From the NCBI GenBank assembly GCA_013373385.1, contig JABXHX010000047.1:1-52539 (forward strand): a stretch of DNA of 52,539 nt. Reading direction: 5' to 3'. The position numbers and the translations under genes were made by a program. The notes under the pieces were generated by a model. The model searched no databases. It was not told the origin of the DNA and worked only from the letters and a program-made list of their open reading frames with translations. The stretch is from Flavobacteriaceae bacterium (GTDB lineage: Bacteria; Bacteroidota; Bacteroidia; Flavobacteriales; Flavobacteriaceae). Below are positions 8,478-16,624 of the stretch, piece after piece; the stretch's first letter is position 1, and every line of letters begins with the position of its first letter.

Positions 8478-9950
8478 ATGAAAAACTTTTTAAAAAATAC
8501 AACCATGAAAACAAATAAAATTTATACCATCTTTACTGTTGTAATCTTGGCGTTTACACTAAACTCTTGTATTACAGACAGTGAGTTTGCTGTGCCAGAT
8601 GTAACAGTTACAGAACCTAACATTACACCAAACTCTAGTGTAAGTGCCGTACAGACTGCTTTAAAACAAGCCTATAATTCTAATAGTAAGTTAGTATATA
8701 CTTTTCCAGAAAATAAAAGTAATCCTACCTATTTAGAAGCCTATGTTGTTTCTTCAGATGCTACGGGTAATTTTTACAAGAAATTAATAATTCAAGACAA
8801 AGCAGAAAATCCAACTGCTGGTATTGAAGTCGTTTTAAACAACACTTCTTTAAGTGCATCATATGAACCAGGAAGAAAAATTTATATCTTGTTAGATGGA
8901 TTATCTGTTTCTTATGATGATGGGCAGAGTGCAAGTAGAATTAATCCTACAGATGCAATTGCTGGTAAATATACATTAGGAATGTTAGACGGAGATAGAG
9001 TAGATGACATCCCTTCTACTTCTATTAGCAAACATATCTTTAGATCTGCAACAGTAGCTAATATTGTTCCAACTTCAATTAAAATTGCAGACATAAAAGA
9101 AGAACATATCAACACCTATGTTACTTTACCAAAGGCACAGTTTTCTAAATCTAACATTGGTAAAACTTTTTCTGGAGAAGCCAATGACCAGTTTGATGGT
9201 TTTAGAGATCTTTTTGAGTGTGATACAGAAAAAGAAATAAAACTTCAAACAAGTACGTTTGCTAGCTTTAAGTCTGTTGTTATTCCTGCTGGTCAAGGAG
9301 CAATTAAAATGGTGCTTTCTAAAGATTATAGAGCAGAATTTTTAGTGGGAATCGTTAACACGCCTTCAGATATTTCTTTTGATAGCGCAGACAGATGTGA
9401 CCCACCAGTATTAGATTGTGGTACAGGTAGTGTAGGCGGAAGCACAGTGGTCTTTAATGAAAATTTTACTTCAATTACTTCTGCTTCACAATTAACTGCT
9501 GCAGGTTGGACTAGTGTAAATACTAATGGAGGTAGTGGCTTGTTTACTCCTAGATCTTTTGGAGGAAACCAATACTTGCAAGCTTCTGCTTTTAGAAGTG
9601 GAGAAGATCCGTTTGAAGCTTGGGTGGTTACCCCTGCAATTAATTTAGATGCTACTACAGCAGAAGAATTAACTTTTGAAACAAATACAGGATATGATAA
9701 TGGTAAAGCACTAACTGTTTTTGTTTCTACAGATTTTACTGGCGATGTTAAAACTGCCACTTGGTTACAAGTAAATGCTAAACTTTCTGAAGGACCAAGT
9801 TCTGGTTATGGAAGTAGCTTTACATCATCTGGATCAATTAATTTATCTTGTTTATCTGGTAATGTCTATGTAGCATTTAGATATTTAGGTGCTGATGGCG
9901 GTGTTACAACCACTTTCCAAGTGGATAACGTAAAAGTTACAGGAAACTAG
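8478..9950 (+). CDS. DUF5689 lipoprotein with choice-of-anchor J-type domain
   Basis: The ATG at 8478 gives 490 residues. A second ATG at 8505 (MKTNKIYTIFTVVILAF) would place the lipobox cysteine (LNSC) at position 22, the more usual distance, and may be the real start. After the cysteine comes a DUF5689 region (to about residue 310: SNPTYLEAYVVSSDATGNFYKKLIIQD, RKIYILLDGLSV), then VVFNENFTSITS ... GWTSVNTNGG ... EAWVVTPAINLD, a jelly-roll resembling choice-of-anchor J (about 330-490). DUF5689 proteins are outer-membrane-anchored partners of TonB receptors. It is the last gene of the two-gene operon and is followed by a strong hairpin terminator. Ligand unknown. Confidence 0.82.
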   Translation: MKNFLKNTTMKTNKIYTIFTVVILAFTLNSCITDSEFAVPDVTVTEPNITPNSSVSAVQTALKQAYNSNSKLVYTFPENKSNPTYLEAYVVSSDATGNFYKKLIIQDKAENPTAGIEVVLNNTSLSASYEPGRKIYILLDGLSVSYDDGQSASRINPTDAIAGKYTLGMLDGDRVDDIPSTSISKHIFRSATVANIVPTSIKIADIKEEHINTYVTLPKAQFSKSNIGKTFSGEANDQFDGFRDLFECDTEKEIKLQTSTFASFKSVVIPAGQGAIKMVLSKDYRAEFLVGIVNTPSDISFDSADRCDPPVLDCGTGSVGGSTVVFNENFTSITSASQLTAAGWTSVNTNGGSGLFTPRSFGGNQYLQASAFRSGEDPFEAWVVTPAINLDATTAEELTFETNTGYDNGKALTVFVSTDFTGDVKTATWLQVNAKLSEGPSSGYGSSFTSSGSINLSCLSGNVYVAFRYLGADGGVTTTFQVDNVKVTGN

Positions 9951-9964
9951 TTTATTAAAAAACT

Positions 9965-9997
9965 AAAAAAATAGCCGCTTATAGCGGCTATTTTTTT
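9965..9997. terminator. Bidirectional rho-independent terminator
   Basis: Stem ATAGCCGC / GCGGCTAT (9971-9978, 9984-9991) with loop TTATA, flanked by an A-tract on the left and a T-tract on the right. It serves the convergent DUF5689 and tadA genes and overlaps the tadA stop codon. Confidence 0.88.
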
Positions 9998-10445
9998 AGT
10001 TTAAATTTCTTTTTTCTATAAAAAATCGTTTCAACAATCTACTACACTCTTCTTCTAAGATACCTTTAACAACTTTTGTTTTGGGGTGTAGTGTAGTTCC
10101 TAATTTTTCAAAACCTCTTTGAGGCTCAGAAGCACCAAACACTATTTTTCCTATTTGAGTCCAATAACTAGCTCCTGCACACATTTGGCAAGGTTCTAAA
10201 GTAACATACAGCGTGCAATCTTTTAAATATTTACCTCCTAAAAAATCTGATGCCGACGTAAACGCCTGCATTTCTGCATGTGCAGTTACATCGTTAAGAG
10301 TTTCGGTTAAATTATGAGCACGGGCAATTAGTTGATTTTTAAAAACAATAACCGCACCAACAGGAACTTCTCCCTTATCAAAAGCAACAAATGCTTCATC
10401 AAGTGCTTTTCTCATAAAATAAGTGTCATCAAAGGGATTCATCAT
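9996..10445 (-). CDS. tadA: tRNA adenosine(34) deaminase
   Basis: The 149-residue protein is a zinc-dependent cytidine/deoxycytidylate-deaminase-fold enzyme. The HAE motif (residues 56-58, zinc His and proton-shuttle Glu) and PCQMC (85-89, two zinc cysteines) are both present. TadA deaminates the wobble adenosine of tRNA-Arg(ACG) to inosine. The N-terminal helix DTYFMRKALDEAF and the flanking ...KGEVPVGAVIV are typical. Length matches the family. Some close paralogues act on guanine or other nucleobases, so annotation as a general nucleoside deaminase is the main alternative. It is divergent from dxs and shares a 63-base intergenic region. Confidence 0.88.
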   Translation of the reverse strand: MMNPFDDTYFMRKALDEAFVAFDKGEVPVGAVIVFKNQLIARAHNLTETLNDVTAHAEMQAFTSASDFLGGKYLKDCTLYVTLEPCQMCAGASYWTQIGKIVFGASEPQRGFEKLGTTLHPKTKVVKGILEEECSRLLKRFFIEKRNLN

Positions 10446-10496
10446 ACATAAAAATATTTTTCAATATTACAAAAAGCATATGAGTTGTAAAACTTG

Positions 10497-10504
10497 TATT
10501 TTTG
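10497..10504 (+). promoter_or_regulatory. -7 promoter box of dxs (predicts leaderless mRNA)
   Basis: TATTTTTG, exact TAnnTTTG, followed by only four bases (CCTT) and the dxs ATG. The usual start-point distance puts +1 on or next to the ATG. It overlaps a longer TTG-start frame at 10494, which is therefore rejected. Confidence 0.6.
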
Positions 10505-10508
10505 CCTT

Positions 10509-12284
10509 ATGTCAATAAAATTATTAGATACAATTTACAATCCTACAGATTTACGGAAACTATCCAAAAATCAACTACCACAACTTGCCAAAGAATTACG
10601 TAGGTTTATTATTGATATTGTGGCTACAAAAGAAGGGCATCTAGGTGCTAGCTTAGGTGTTGTAGAATTGACAATTGCTTTACACTATTTGTTTGATACT
10701 CCAAATGATTTATTAGTTTGGGATGTAGGACATCAAGCCTATGGGCATAAAATTTTAACCGAAAGAAAAGATATCTTTGAAACCAATAGACAACTAAACG
10801 GAATTTCGGGTTTTCCAAAAAGAAGTGAGAGTTTATATGATCCATTTGGTGTAGGCCATTCATCTACATCAATTTCTGCCATTTTAGGAATGGCCATTGC
10901 TTCCAAACTAAAAAACGATCTAGATAAACAACATATTGCTGTAATTGGAGATGCTTCTATTGCTAGCGGAATGGCTTTTGAAGCTCTGAACCATGCTGGA
11001 GTCACAGATGCAAACATATTAGTTATTTTAAATGATAATGCAATAGGCATAGACCCAGCTGTAGGTGCTTTAAAAGAATACCTTACCAAGGTAAAATCAA
11101 ATAAAAGGTTAGCAACACAAAACAATATTATTAAAGCATTAAACTTTAATTATTCTGGCCCAATTGATGGGCATAATTTTGATGAACTTTTAACTGAGCT
11201 TTCACGCTTAAAGAACATAAAAGGTCCTAAATTTTTACATGTAATTACTACGAAAGGAAAGGGATTACAACAAGCAGAAGAAAACCAAGTACAATATCAC
11301 GCTCCAGGTAAATTTAATAGCAAGACTGGTGAGCTTATTCTTAAAGAAGAAAAGAATTCACCACCCAAATATCAAGATGTATTTGGTAAAACACTAGTAG
11401 AATTAGCTGCTAAAAATAATCGTATTGTAGGAATAACTCCAGCAATGCTTACTGGAAGTTCGTTAAAATTTATGATGGATGCCTACCCAGAAAGAACATT
11501 TGATGTAGGTATTGCAGAACAACATGCCGTTACCTTGGCAGCTGGAATGGCAACACAGGGTATGGTTCCGTTTTGTGCTATTTATTCTACATTTTTACAA
11601 CGCGCTTATGATCAAGTAATACATGATGTTGCTTTGCAAAACTTACCAGTAGTTTTCTGTTTAGACAGAGCTGGTTTGGTTGGTGAAGATGGCGCTACTC
11701 ATCATGGAGTATTTGATATCGCCTATTTACAATGCATTCCAAATTTAATTGTATGCGCCCCGAGAAACGAAGAAGAGCTGCGTAATATGATGTATACTGC
11801 TCAGTTAGGAATAGAAGCTCCAATTGCTATTAGGTATCCGAGAGGAAAAGGTGTTTTAATTAATTGGCAGCAAGCTTTTCAAAAAATAGAAATAGGAACG
11901 GGTGTTTGTTTAAAAAAGGGGAAGAATATTGCTGTTCTTTCTATTGGTAGTATTGATAAAAATGTTACCGAAGCCATTGAACAATACTCCAAAAAAGAAA
12001 TCGTTTCGCATTATGATATGCGTTTTATTAAACCTTTAGATGAAAAACTATTACATACAATATTTAAAACCTATACACAGATCCTAACTGTTGAAGACGG
12101 CACTATAAAAGGTGGTTTTGGAAGTGCTATCCTTGCTTTTGCCACAAAAAGCCATTATAAAAATACAGTTAGAAACTTAGGAGTTCCAGACGAGTTTATC
12201 CATCATGGAACTATACAAGAGCTGCAACAAATTGCAAAAATAGATGCTCTATCTATTTTAGAAGAAATTAAAAGAATAGGATAA
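10509..12284 (+). CDS. dxs: 1-deoxy-D-xylulose-5-phosphate synthase
   Basis: The 591-residue enzyme condenses pyruvate and glyceraldehyde 3-phosphate to DXP, the first step of the MEP isoprenoid pathway and a precursor for thiamine and pyridoxal. The N-terminal half carries the thiamine diphosphate site (GHLGASLG at 43-50; VGHQAYGHK; GDASIASG at 147-154 followed by LNDN). The central pyrimidine domain has FDVGIAEQHAVTLAAGMA with the catalytic Glu, and the C-terminal third is a transketolase C domain. It is somewhat shorter than the ~620-640 residues of many homologues. The GDA in place of the more usual GDG is noted but conservative. The promoter box four bases upstream fixes the start at this ATG. 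Confidence 0.94.
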   Translation: MSIKLLDTIYNPTDLRKLSKNQLPQLAKELRRFIIDIVATKEGHLGASLGVVELTIALHYLFDTPNDLLVWDVGHQAYGHKILTERKDIFETNRQLNGISGFPKRSESLYDPFGVGHSSTSISAILGMAIASKLKNDLDKQHIAVIGDASIASGMAFEALNHAGVTDANILVILNDNAIGIDPAVGALKEYLTKVKSNKRLATQNNIIKALNFNYSGPIDGHNFDELLTELSRLKNIKGPKFLHVITTKGKGLQQAEENQVQYHAPGKFNSKTGELILKEEKNSPPKYQDVFGKTLVELAAKNNRIVGITPAMLTGSSLKFMMDAYPERTFDVGIAEQHAVTLAAGMATQGMVPFCAIYSTFLQRAYDQVIHDVALQNLPVVFCLDRAGLVGEDGATHHGVFDIAYLQCIPNLIVCAPRNEEELRNMMYTAQLGIEAPIAIRYPRGKGVLINWQQAFQKIEIGTGVCLKKGKNIAVLSIGSIDKNVTEAIEQYSKKEIVSHYDMRFIKPLDEKLLHTIFKTYTQILTVEDGTIKGGFGSAILAFATKSHYKNTVRNLGVPDEFIHHGTIQELQQIAKIDALSILEEIKRIG

Positions 12285-12287
12285 AAA

Positions 12288-12309
12288 AAGCCGTTCAAAT
12301 GAACGGCTT
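12288..12309. terminator. Rho-independent terminator between dxs and a T9SS gene
   Basis: Perfect stem AAGCCGTTC / GAACGGCTT with loop AAAT. On the minus strand it is followed by a seven-T tract, so it mainly ends the 12329-15070 gene; it may also stop dxs. Confidence 0.85.
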
Positions 12310-12328
12310 ACTAATTTTACACTTTAGG

Positions 12329-15070
12329 TTATTTTATTACTATTTTACCTGTTGATTTTTTATTGTTAGCATCAATTAGATTGACAATGTATACACCAGC
12401 ATTTAAGTTTACAGAAACTGGCTGTCTTTCTTGTGCAGCAAAATTCAACTGTTTTGAAAACACTTCTCTTCCGTTAATATCAAACAAATGCAATTTTGCT
12501 TTTCCTAAGCTACTTTTTGCATAAACTGTAAAATTGCCTTTAGATACCGTAGGATACATTGTAAACGTTTTAGTATCGTTAATTACATCATTAACAGATA
12601 AGCTTGGTGCTGTAAATTTACCTGTAAACATTCCTCTACCATAGGTGGTAGCCATAACGGTATTGTCTGCTGTTCTTAAACTAAATGATGTTACTTTTAC
12701 ATTAGACATTCCGTTATATGATTGTGTCCAATTAGGTGATGAAGCTTTAAAGTTTCCTGTTCTCCAAACTCCTAATTGTGTCCCAATTATCACCTCATCA
12801 TTATTTAACGGATTCATCATAATGGCTTTTACAGGAATATCAGGTAAATCTCCTTCTTTACTCACCCAATTTGTTCCTCCATCTGTGGTATACCAAACAC
12901 TAGTTACACCGTAATTGTGCATGGTTACAAGTATTTCATTTTCATTAGCGCCAAATTCTATTGACGATACACTACCCACAAGTTTAACGTCTCCTATAAA
13001 AGACCAGGTTGGAGTTGTATTTGCATTTTCAACTTTTAAAATTAACCCGTTGTTTGTACCAATAAAAAGCTTAGTAGATGTTGTAGTATATGGCGATACT
13101 TTAAAAGCTGTTGGTTCTCCAGCTAAATTAAAATTAGTCAGTTCTGTTTTAGTTGGTGTTCCTAATAAATTAGTATACCTAGCAACTTTATATGTTCTTT
13201 TATCTGTATTTGGATCTGTTTCTGAATAATTTGTATATAAAATATCTAAATTATCATCTAAGTCTCCAGGGTTAATAAAGCTCCCGTTAAACGGTTTACT
13301 ATCAGAAAAGATTGATACTCCTGAACCGTTATATGGTAAATTGAGCTTATGATGAGTACTATACACATAAGATACAATCATATATTTTCCATCTTTATCT
13401 ACAAATGAAGATGCTCCATCACCACCAAATACATCTGTGGTACCATTAACTCCAGCAGAAGCATTCTGTACAAATTGAGTTCCATTATCTTGTGCTCCTG
13501 CTAACAAAATATCATTTGAGGTGTTTTGACCTATTTCACCATGATAAAACTGTGTTACATTATAATCTTTGTTTCTTGCTTCTATTACAGTTGTAGAGTT
13601 TGCTGCTAACCATAAATCACTAGCATAATAAACTCCACCGTCATTACCTATAATTCCTTTTCTAGAGTTTGTAGGATGGAATGCAAAACCGTGTTGATCT
13701 GCATGTACTAATGGAATTGTTAAGCCCGATAAATTATTATTATTAGACCATTTAGAGATCTGTTGCCAAGAGCTTCCTGAATTAAAACTTAAAAATAAAT
13801 CGATACCCCCAACATACACAAAATTATCATTTGTTGGATCTACTTCAATAACCAAATCATAAAACGATTGACCTCTTGTAAAATCTCCATCAGGGATTCC
13901 ATTATCAGCATCTTTAGGCCCAACAATTGTTGTTGCTGTTGAAAATGAATTTGTGGTTTTTTGAATCAATGGATCCATATCTGCTCTATAACGACTTGCT
14001 AATACATAAATAACATCTTTATTTGTTTTAGAAACTGCTATTTCTGTTCTATCTGCATTTGCAATAGTATGAGCAGCCGTAAAGCTAGTTCCATTGGTAG
14101 ATTTTAAAATAGTTCCTCCTCCATGACCCCAAGGATTTCCTTCAGTTCCTACCCAAATTGTATTATTGGCACCTATTTCAAGGTCATTAGGCTCATATGG
14201 ACTTCCCTCAGTTGTATTAATTGTTAATTTAGTCCAGCTACCTCCATTATTTGTTGACTTATATAATCCTGTTTTGTTGTACCCTGCCCATTGTCTCCCT
14301 TCTCCATAGTAAGCTCCACCCACACCAATAAATACTTCTGTTTTATTTGTAGATGGATTGTTCCAAGCAATGATATCATTGATATAAAACAATCTTTGTA
14401 ATATGTCTGTATTGAATGTGTCACTAAATACATTAGTCCAAGTTGTCCCCCCATCGGTAGATTTCCAAACACCATTTCCTACTGCGTCATCACCAGTATA
14501 AGATTCACCTGTCCCCACATACATGATTTGTGAGTTGTTAGGATCAACTGTCATACAACTAATTGAAAGATTTTCGTCTATACCAACTCTTGTCCAAGAA
14601 GAATTTGCATCTGTAATATCATTATTTACCCATAATCCTCCAGAAACACCTCCAGCAAAAACTCTTTTATGTGTTGCATCGTTTGGATCAAACATCACTA
14701 CTCTTGTTCTTCCTCCTACATTATTTGGACCTCTTTCTATCCATTTGTTATTTGTTGCATCTCCAGGAACTCTTTGTAGTTTTCTGTTTGTTTTTAATTG
14801 CTTTTGAATTCTAAAAATATTTTCTGGGTGTGTTCTCCCAGTAGTAGGATTTATCTCTAATAAGTACTCTTGTTCAAAATATTTATTAGGAGGCATTCCT
14901 TTAGCCTTTCTTTCTTTTTTTGTTAGCTGCAACGACTTATTGTAGGGATGGTTTTTTAAAAAATAAGCGTGGGTGTTCTTAATTTTTTCTGTTTCAGATT
15001 CGTTTGTTAAAACAAATCCTATAACACCTATGGCAACAACAGATATTACTAGTAGTAATTTTTTTTTCAT
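12329..15070 (-). CDS. Secreted VPS10/BNR-type propeller protein with T9SS tail
   Basis: The 913-residue protein starts with an uncleaved-looking or short signal segment (KKKLLLVISVVAIGVIGFVL). Residues ~105-830 hold many sortilin/BNR-style blades with S/T-x-D-G-G-x-x-W Asp-box motifs: SSWTRVG, KSTDGGTTWTNVF, KSTNNGGSWTKL, YTTDGGTNWVSKEG. WIERGPNNVGGRTRVV near residue 110 is the usual entry of this exported family. The last ~80 residues (KTFTMYPTVSKGNFTVYAKS to GKIVIK) form a type A T9SS sorting domain. The protein is expected at the cell surface or released; despite Asp boxes there is no evidence for sialidase activity. Promoter box TAACTTTG lies at 15103-15110 and a terminator at 12288-12309, so it is monocistronic. 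Confidence 0.87.
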   Translation of the reverse strand: MKKKLLLVISVVAIGVIGFVLTNESETEKIKNTHAYFLKNHPYNKSLQLTKKERKAKGMPPNKYFEQEYLLEINPTTGRTHPENIFRIQKQLKTNRKLQRVPGDATNNKWIERGPNNVGGRTRVVMFDPNDATHKRVFAGGVSGGLWVNNDITDANSSWTRVGIDENLSISCMTVDPNNSQIMYVGTGESYTGDDAVGNGVWKSTDGGTTWTNVFSDTFNTDILQRLFYINDIIAWNNPSTNKTEVFIGVGGAYYGEGRQWAGYNKTGLYKSTNNGGSWTKLTINTTEGSPYEPNDLEIGANNTIWVGTEGNPWGHGGGTILKSTNGTSFTAAHTIANADRTEIAVSKTNKDVIYVLASRYRADMDPLIQKTTNSFSTATTIVGPKDADNGIPDGDFTRGQSFYDLVIEVDPTNDNFVYVGGIDLFLSFNSGSSWQQISKWSNNNNLSGLTIPLVHADQHGFAFHPTNSRKGIIGNDGGVYYASDLWLAANSTTVIEARNKDYNVTQFYHGEIGQNTSNDILLAGAQDNGTQFVQNASAGVNGTTDVFGGDGASSFVDKDGKYMIVSYVYSTHHKLNLPYNGSGVSIFSDSKPFNGSFINPGDLDDNLDILYTNYSETDPNTDKRTYKVARYTNLLGTPTKTELTNFNLAGEPTAFKVSPYTTTSTKLFIGTNNGLILKVENANTTPTWSFIGDVKLVGSVSSIEFGANENEILVTMHNYGVTSVWYTTDGGTNWVSKEGDLPDIPVKAIMMNPLNNDEVIIGTQLGVWRTGNFKASSPNWTQSYNGMSNVKVTSFSLRTADNTVMATTYGRGMFTGKFTAPSLSVNDVINDTKTFTMYPTVSKGNFTVYAKSSLGKAKLHLFDINGREVFSKQLNFAAQERQPVSVNLNAGVYIVNLIDANNKKSTGKIVIK

Positions 15071-15102
15071 TTTTAGTGGGTTTTTAATTTTTTATAAGAA
15101 AT

Positions 15103-15110
15103 CAAAGTTA
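15103..15110 (-). promoter_or_regulatory. -7 promoter box of the T9SS propeller gene
   Basis: Minus-strand TAACTTTG, exact TAnnTTTG, about 32 bases before the ATG at 15070. It lies in the 50-base gap after dgt, giving the propeller gene its own promoter. Confidence 0.45.
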
Positions 15111-15120
15111 GCAAAAAGAT

Positions 15121-16461
15121 TTAGATTAAGTTCCCTTTCAACTTTTTATGCAGTCTAATTGCATAGCTATCAGACATTTTAGATACATAACTGCAAACTT
15201 GCATAATTCTATTATACATTTCTTTTGATTCTCTTTTATATTCTTTTGGCAACAGATTAATGACTAATGTATCATAATTTGATGCTTTGTTTAAATACGT
15301 ATTATTTAGTGCATTTACAAAAACGTCTAGTAAGTCTGCAATAATTTTATATCCTGCAACTTCTTTTTCAACTACTTCTTTACTTTTGTATATTTTTTTG
15401 ATACTAATTTTTAATATGTCGTTAATTTGTGCTTCATACTTACATTTATCTAATAAAGATTTGTCAAAGCTTCCTTTTAAAATAGCTTCTTCGTTCTTTA
15501 AAAATATTTCTACCGCTTCATTAATTAAGGTATTGATAGCTAGGGCACGCAGATAACTTATTCTGTCTTTTGTATGTTGAAGTACATGATATTTTTGTGT
15601 ATCAATAGTGTCTTTTACTAATTTTATTAAGTATTCTAATGCAAATTCTTCTTCTATTAACCCTAGATTAATTCCGTCTTCAAAATCTATAATTGTATAA
15701 CAAATATCGTCAGCTGCTTCTACTAAGTAGGCTAAAGGATGACGGTAAAAAGAAATATCATTTGTGTTTGATTTTACCTTCAGTCCTAACTCATTTGCGA
15801 TGTCTAAAAACGCTTCTTTTTCTGATTGAAAAAATCCGTATTTTTTATCTACAATATGCTTGGTTGGTTTTTTGGGTAAAGATTCTTTTGGATATTTTAA
15901 AAACGCTCCCAATGTTGCATACGATAAACGAACGCCTCCAGAAATACCTTCTCTACTTTCGGTTAGTATTTTTAAGCCATTTGCATTCCCTTCAAAATCT
16001 ATTAAATCTTGATATTCTTTTTCTGATAATTCTTCTTTAAATTTTAGTCCATTACCTGTCTTAAAATATTCTCCTATGGCTTTTTCACCCGAATGTCCAA
16101 AAGGCGGATTACCAATATCATGTGTTACAGAAGCTGCTGCTACGATGGCACCAAAATCATTAAACGTATAACCGAGTTCTACCAACTTTGGATGACGTTC
16201 TAAAATAACTTTTCCTACACGTCTACCAATACTTCTTCCTACAACCGATACTTCTAAACTATGTGTTAAACGTGTATGAACAAAATCGGTTTCTGATAGC
16301 GGAATTACCTGTGTTTTATCTTGCAAGCTTCTAAAGGCTGATGAAAATATAATTCTGTCAAAATCTACTTCAAAACCTAAACGTGTTTCATCTTGTTTTG
16401 CTCTGTAGCGTTTTTCTGTATCTCCAAATCGTTTTAATGATAGTAGTTGTTCCCAGTTCAT
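15121..16461 (-). CDS. dgt: Deoxyguanosinetriphosphate triphosphohydrolase-type HD enzyme
   Basis: The 446-residue protein is a dNTP triphosphohydrolase, splitting dGTP (and often other dNTPs) to the nucleoside and triphosphate. The HD metal site is complete: H67 in VHTRLTHSLEV, H114-D115 in SVTHDIGNPPFGHSGE, and a later Asp in LVEAADDICYTIIDFEDG. The N-terminal FSSAFRSLQDKTQV and the C-terminal helical part match the family, and length is normal for the bacterial type. It lies downstream of the ribonucleotide reductase genes on the same strand, separated by a terminator, so dNTP synthesis and breakdown sit side by side though they need not be co-transcribed. Confidence 0.92.
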   Translation of the reverse strand: MNWEQLLSLKRFGDTEKRYRAKQDETRLGFEVDFDRIIFSSAFRSLQDKTQVIPLSETDFVHTRLTHSLEVSVVGRSIGRRVGKVILERHPKLVELGYTFNDFGAIVAAASVTHDIGNPPFGHSGEKAIGEYFKTGNGLKFKEELSEKEYQDLIDFEGNANGLKILTESREGISGGVRLSYATLGAFLKYPKESLPKKPTKHIVDKKYGFFQSEKEAFLDIANELGLKVKSNTNDISFYRHPLAYLVEAADDICYTIIDFEDGINLGLIEEEFALEYLIKLVKDTIDTQKYHVLQHTKDRISYLRALAINTLINEAVEIFLKNEEAILKGSFDKSLLDKCKYEAQINDILKISIKKIYKSKEVVEKEVAGYKIIADLLDVFVNALNNTYLNKASNYDTLVINLLPKEYKRESKEMYNRIMQVCSYVSKMSDSYAIRLHKKLKGNLI

Positions 16462-16550
16462 TCTATGTTGAGTTTAATACCGTGTTATTTATTGATTTGT
16501 AAATCTACAAAATAGATTTATCAAACTTTATTTTATCTTTAAATGACAAA

Positions 16551-16578
16551 AAAAGAGAAGCAGATCTGCTTCTCTTTT
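16551..16578. terminator. Perfect 28-base palindromic terminator after nrdA
   Basis: Arms AAAAGAGAAGCAGA / TCTGCTTCTCTTTT form an uninterrupted palindrome. On the minus strand the T-tract continues to seven T, so it ends the nrdB-nrdA transcript before dgt. The centre AGATCT leaves little loop, so in RNA the middle pairs must open. Confidence 0.82.
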
Positions 16579-16624
16579 ACCCCTTTTAATTTAATTATTT
16601 GCCTATGAGACAATTTGGGTTTGA

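Noticed and set aside
9326..9760. 144-codon minus-strand open frame inside the DUF5689 gene
   Set aside because: Antisense to a well-supported gene, with composition of a complementary-strand shadow and no promoter or family match.
10494..10508. TTG extension of dxs
   Set aside because: It would start upstream of or within the -7 promoter box; the ATG at 10509 fits the family N-terminus.
12645..13229. Two consecutive plus-strand open frames within the T9SS propeller gene
   Set aside because: They mirror the repeat structure of the antisense gene and have no independent support.
12329..15070. Sialidase
   Set aside because: Asp-box blades occur in many propellers; no sialidase catalytic arginine/tyrosine pattern was identified.
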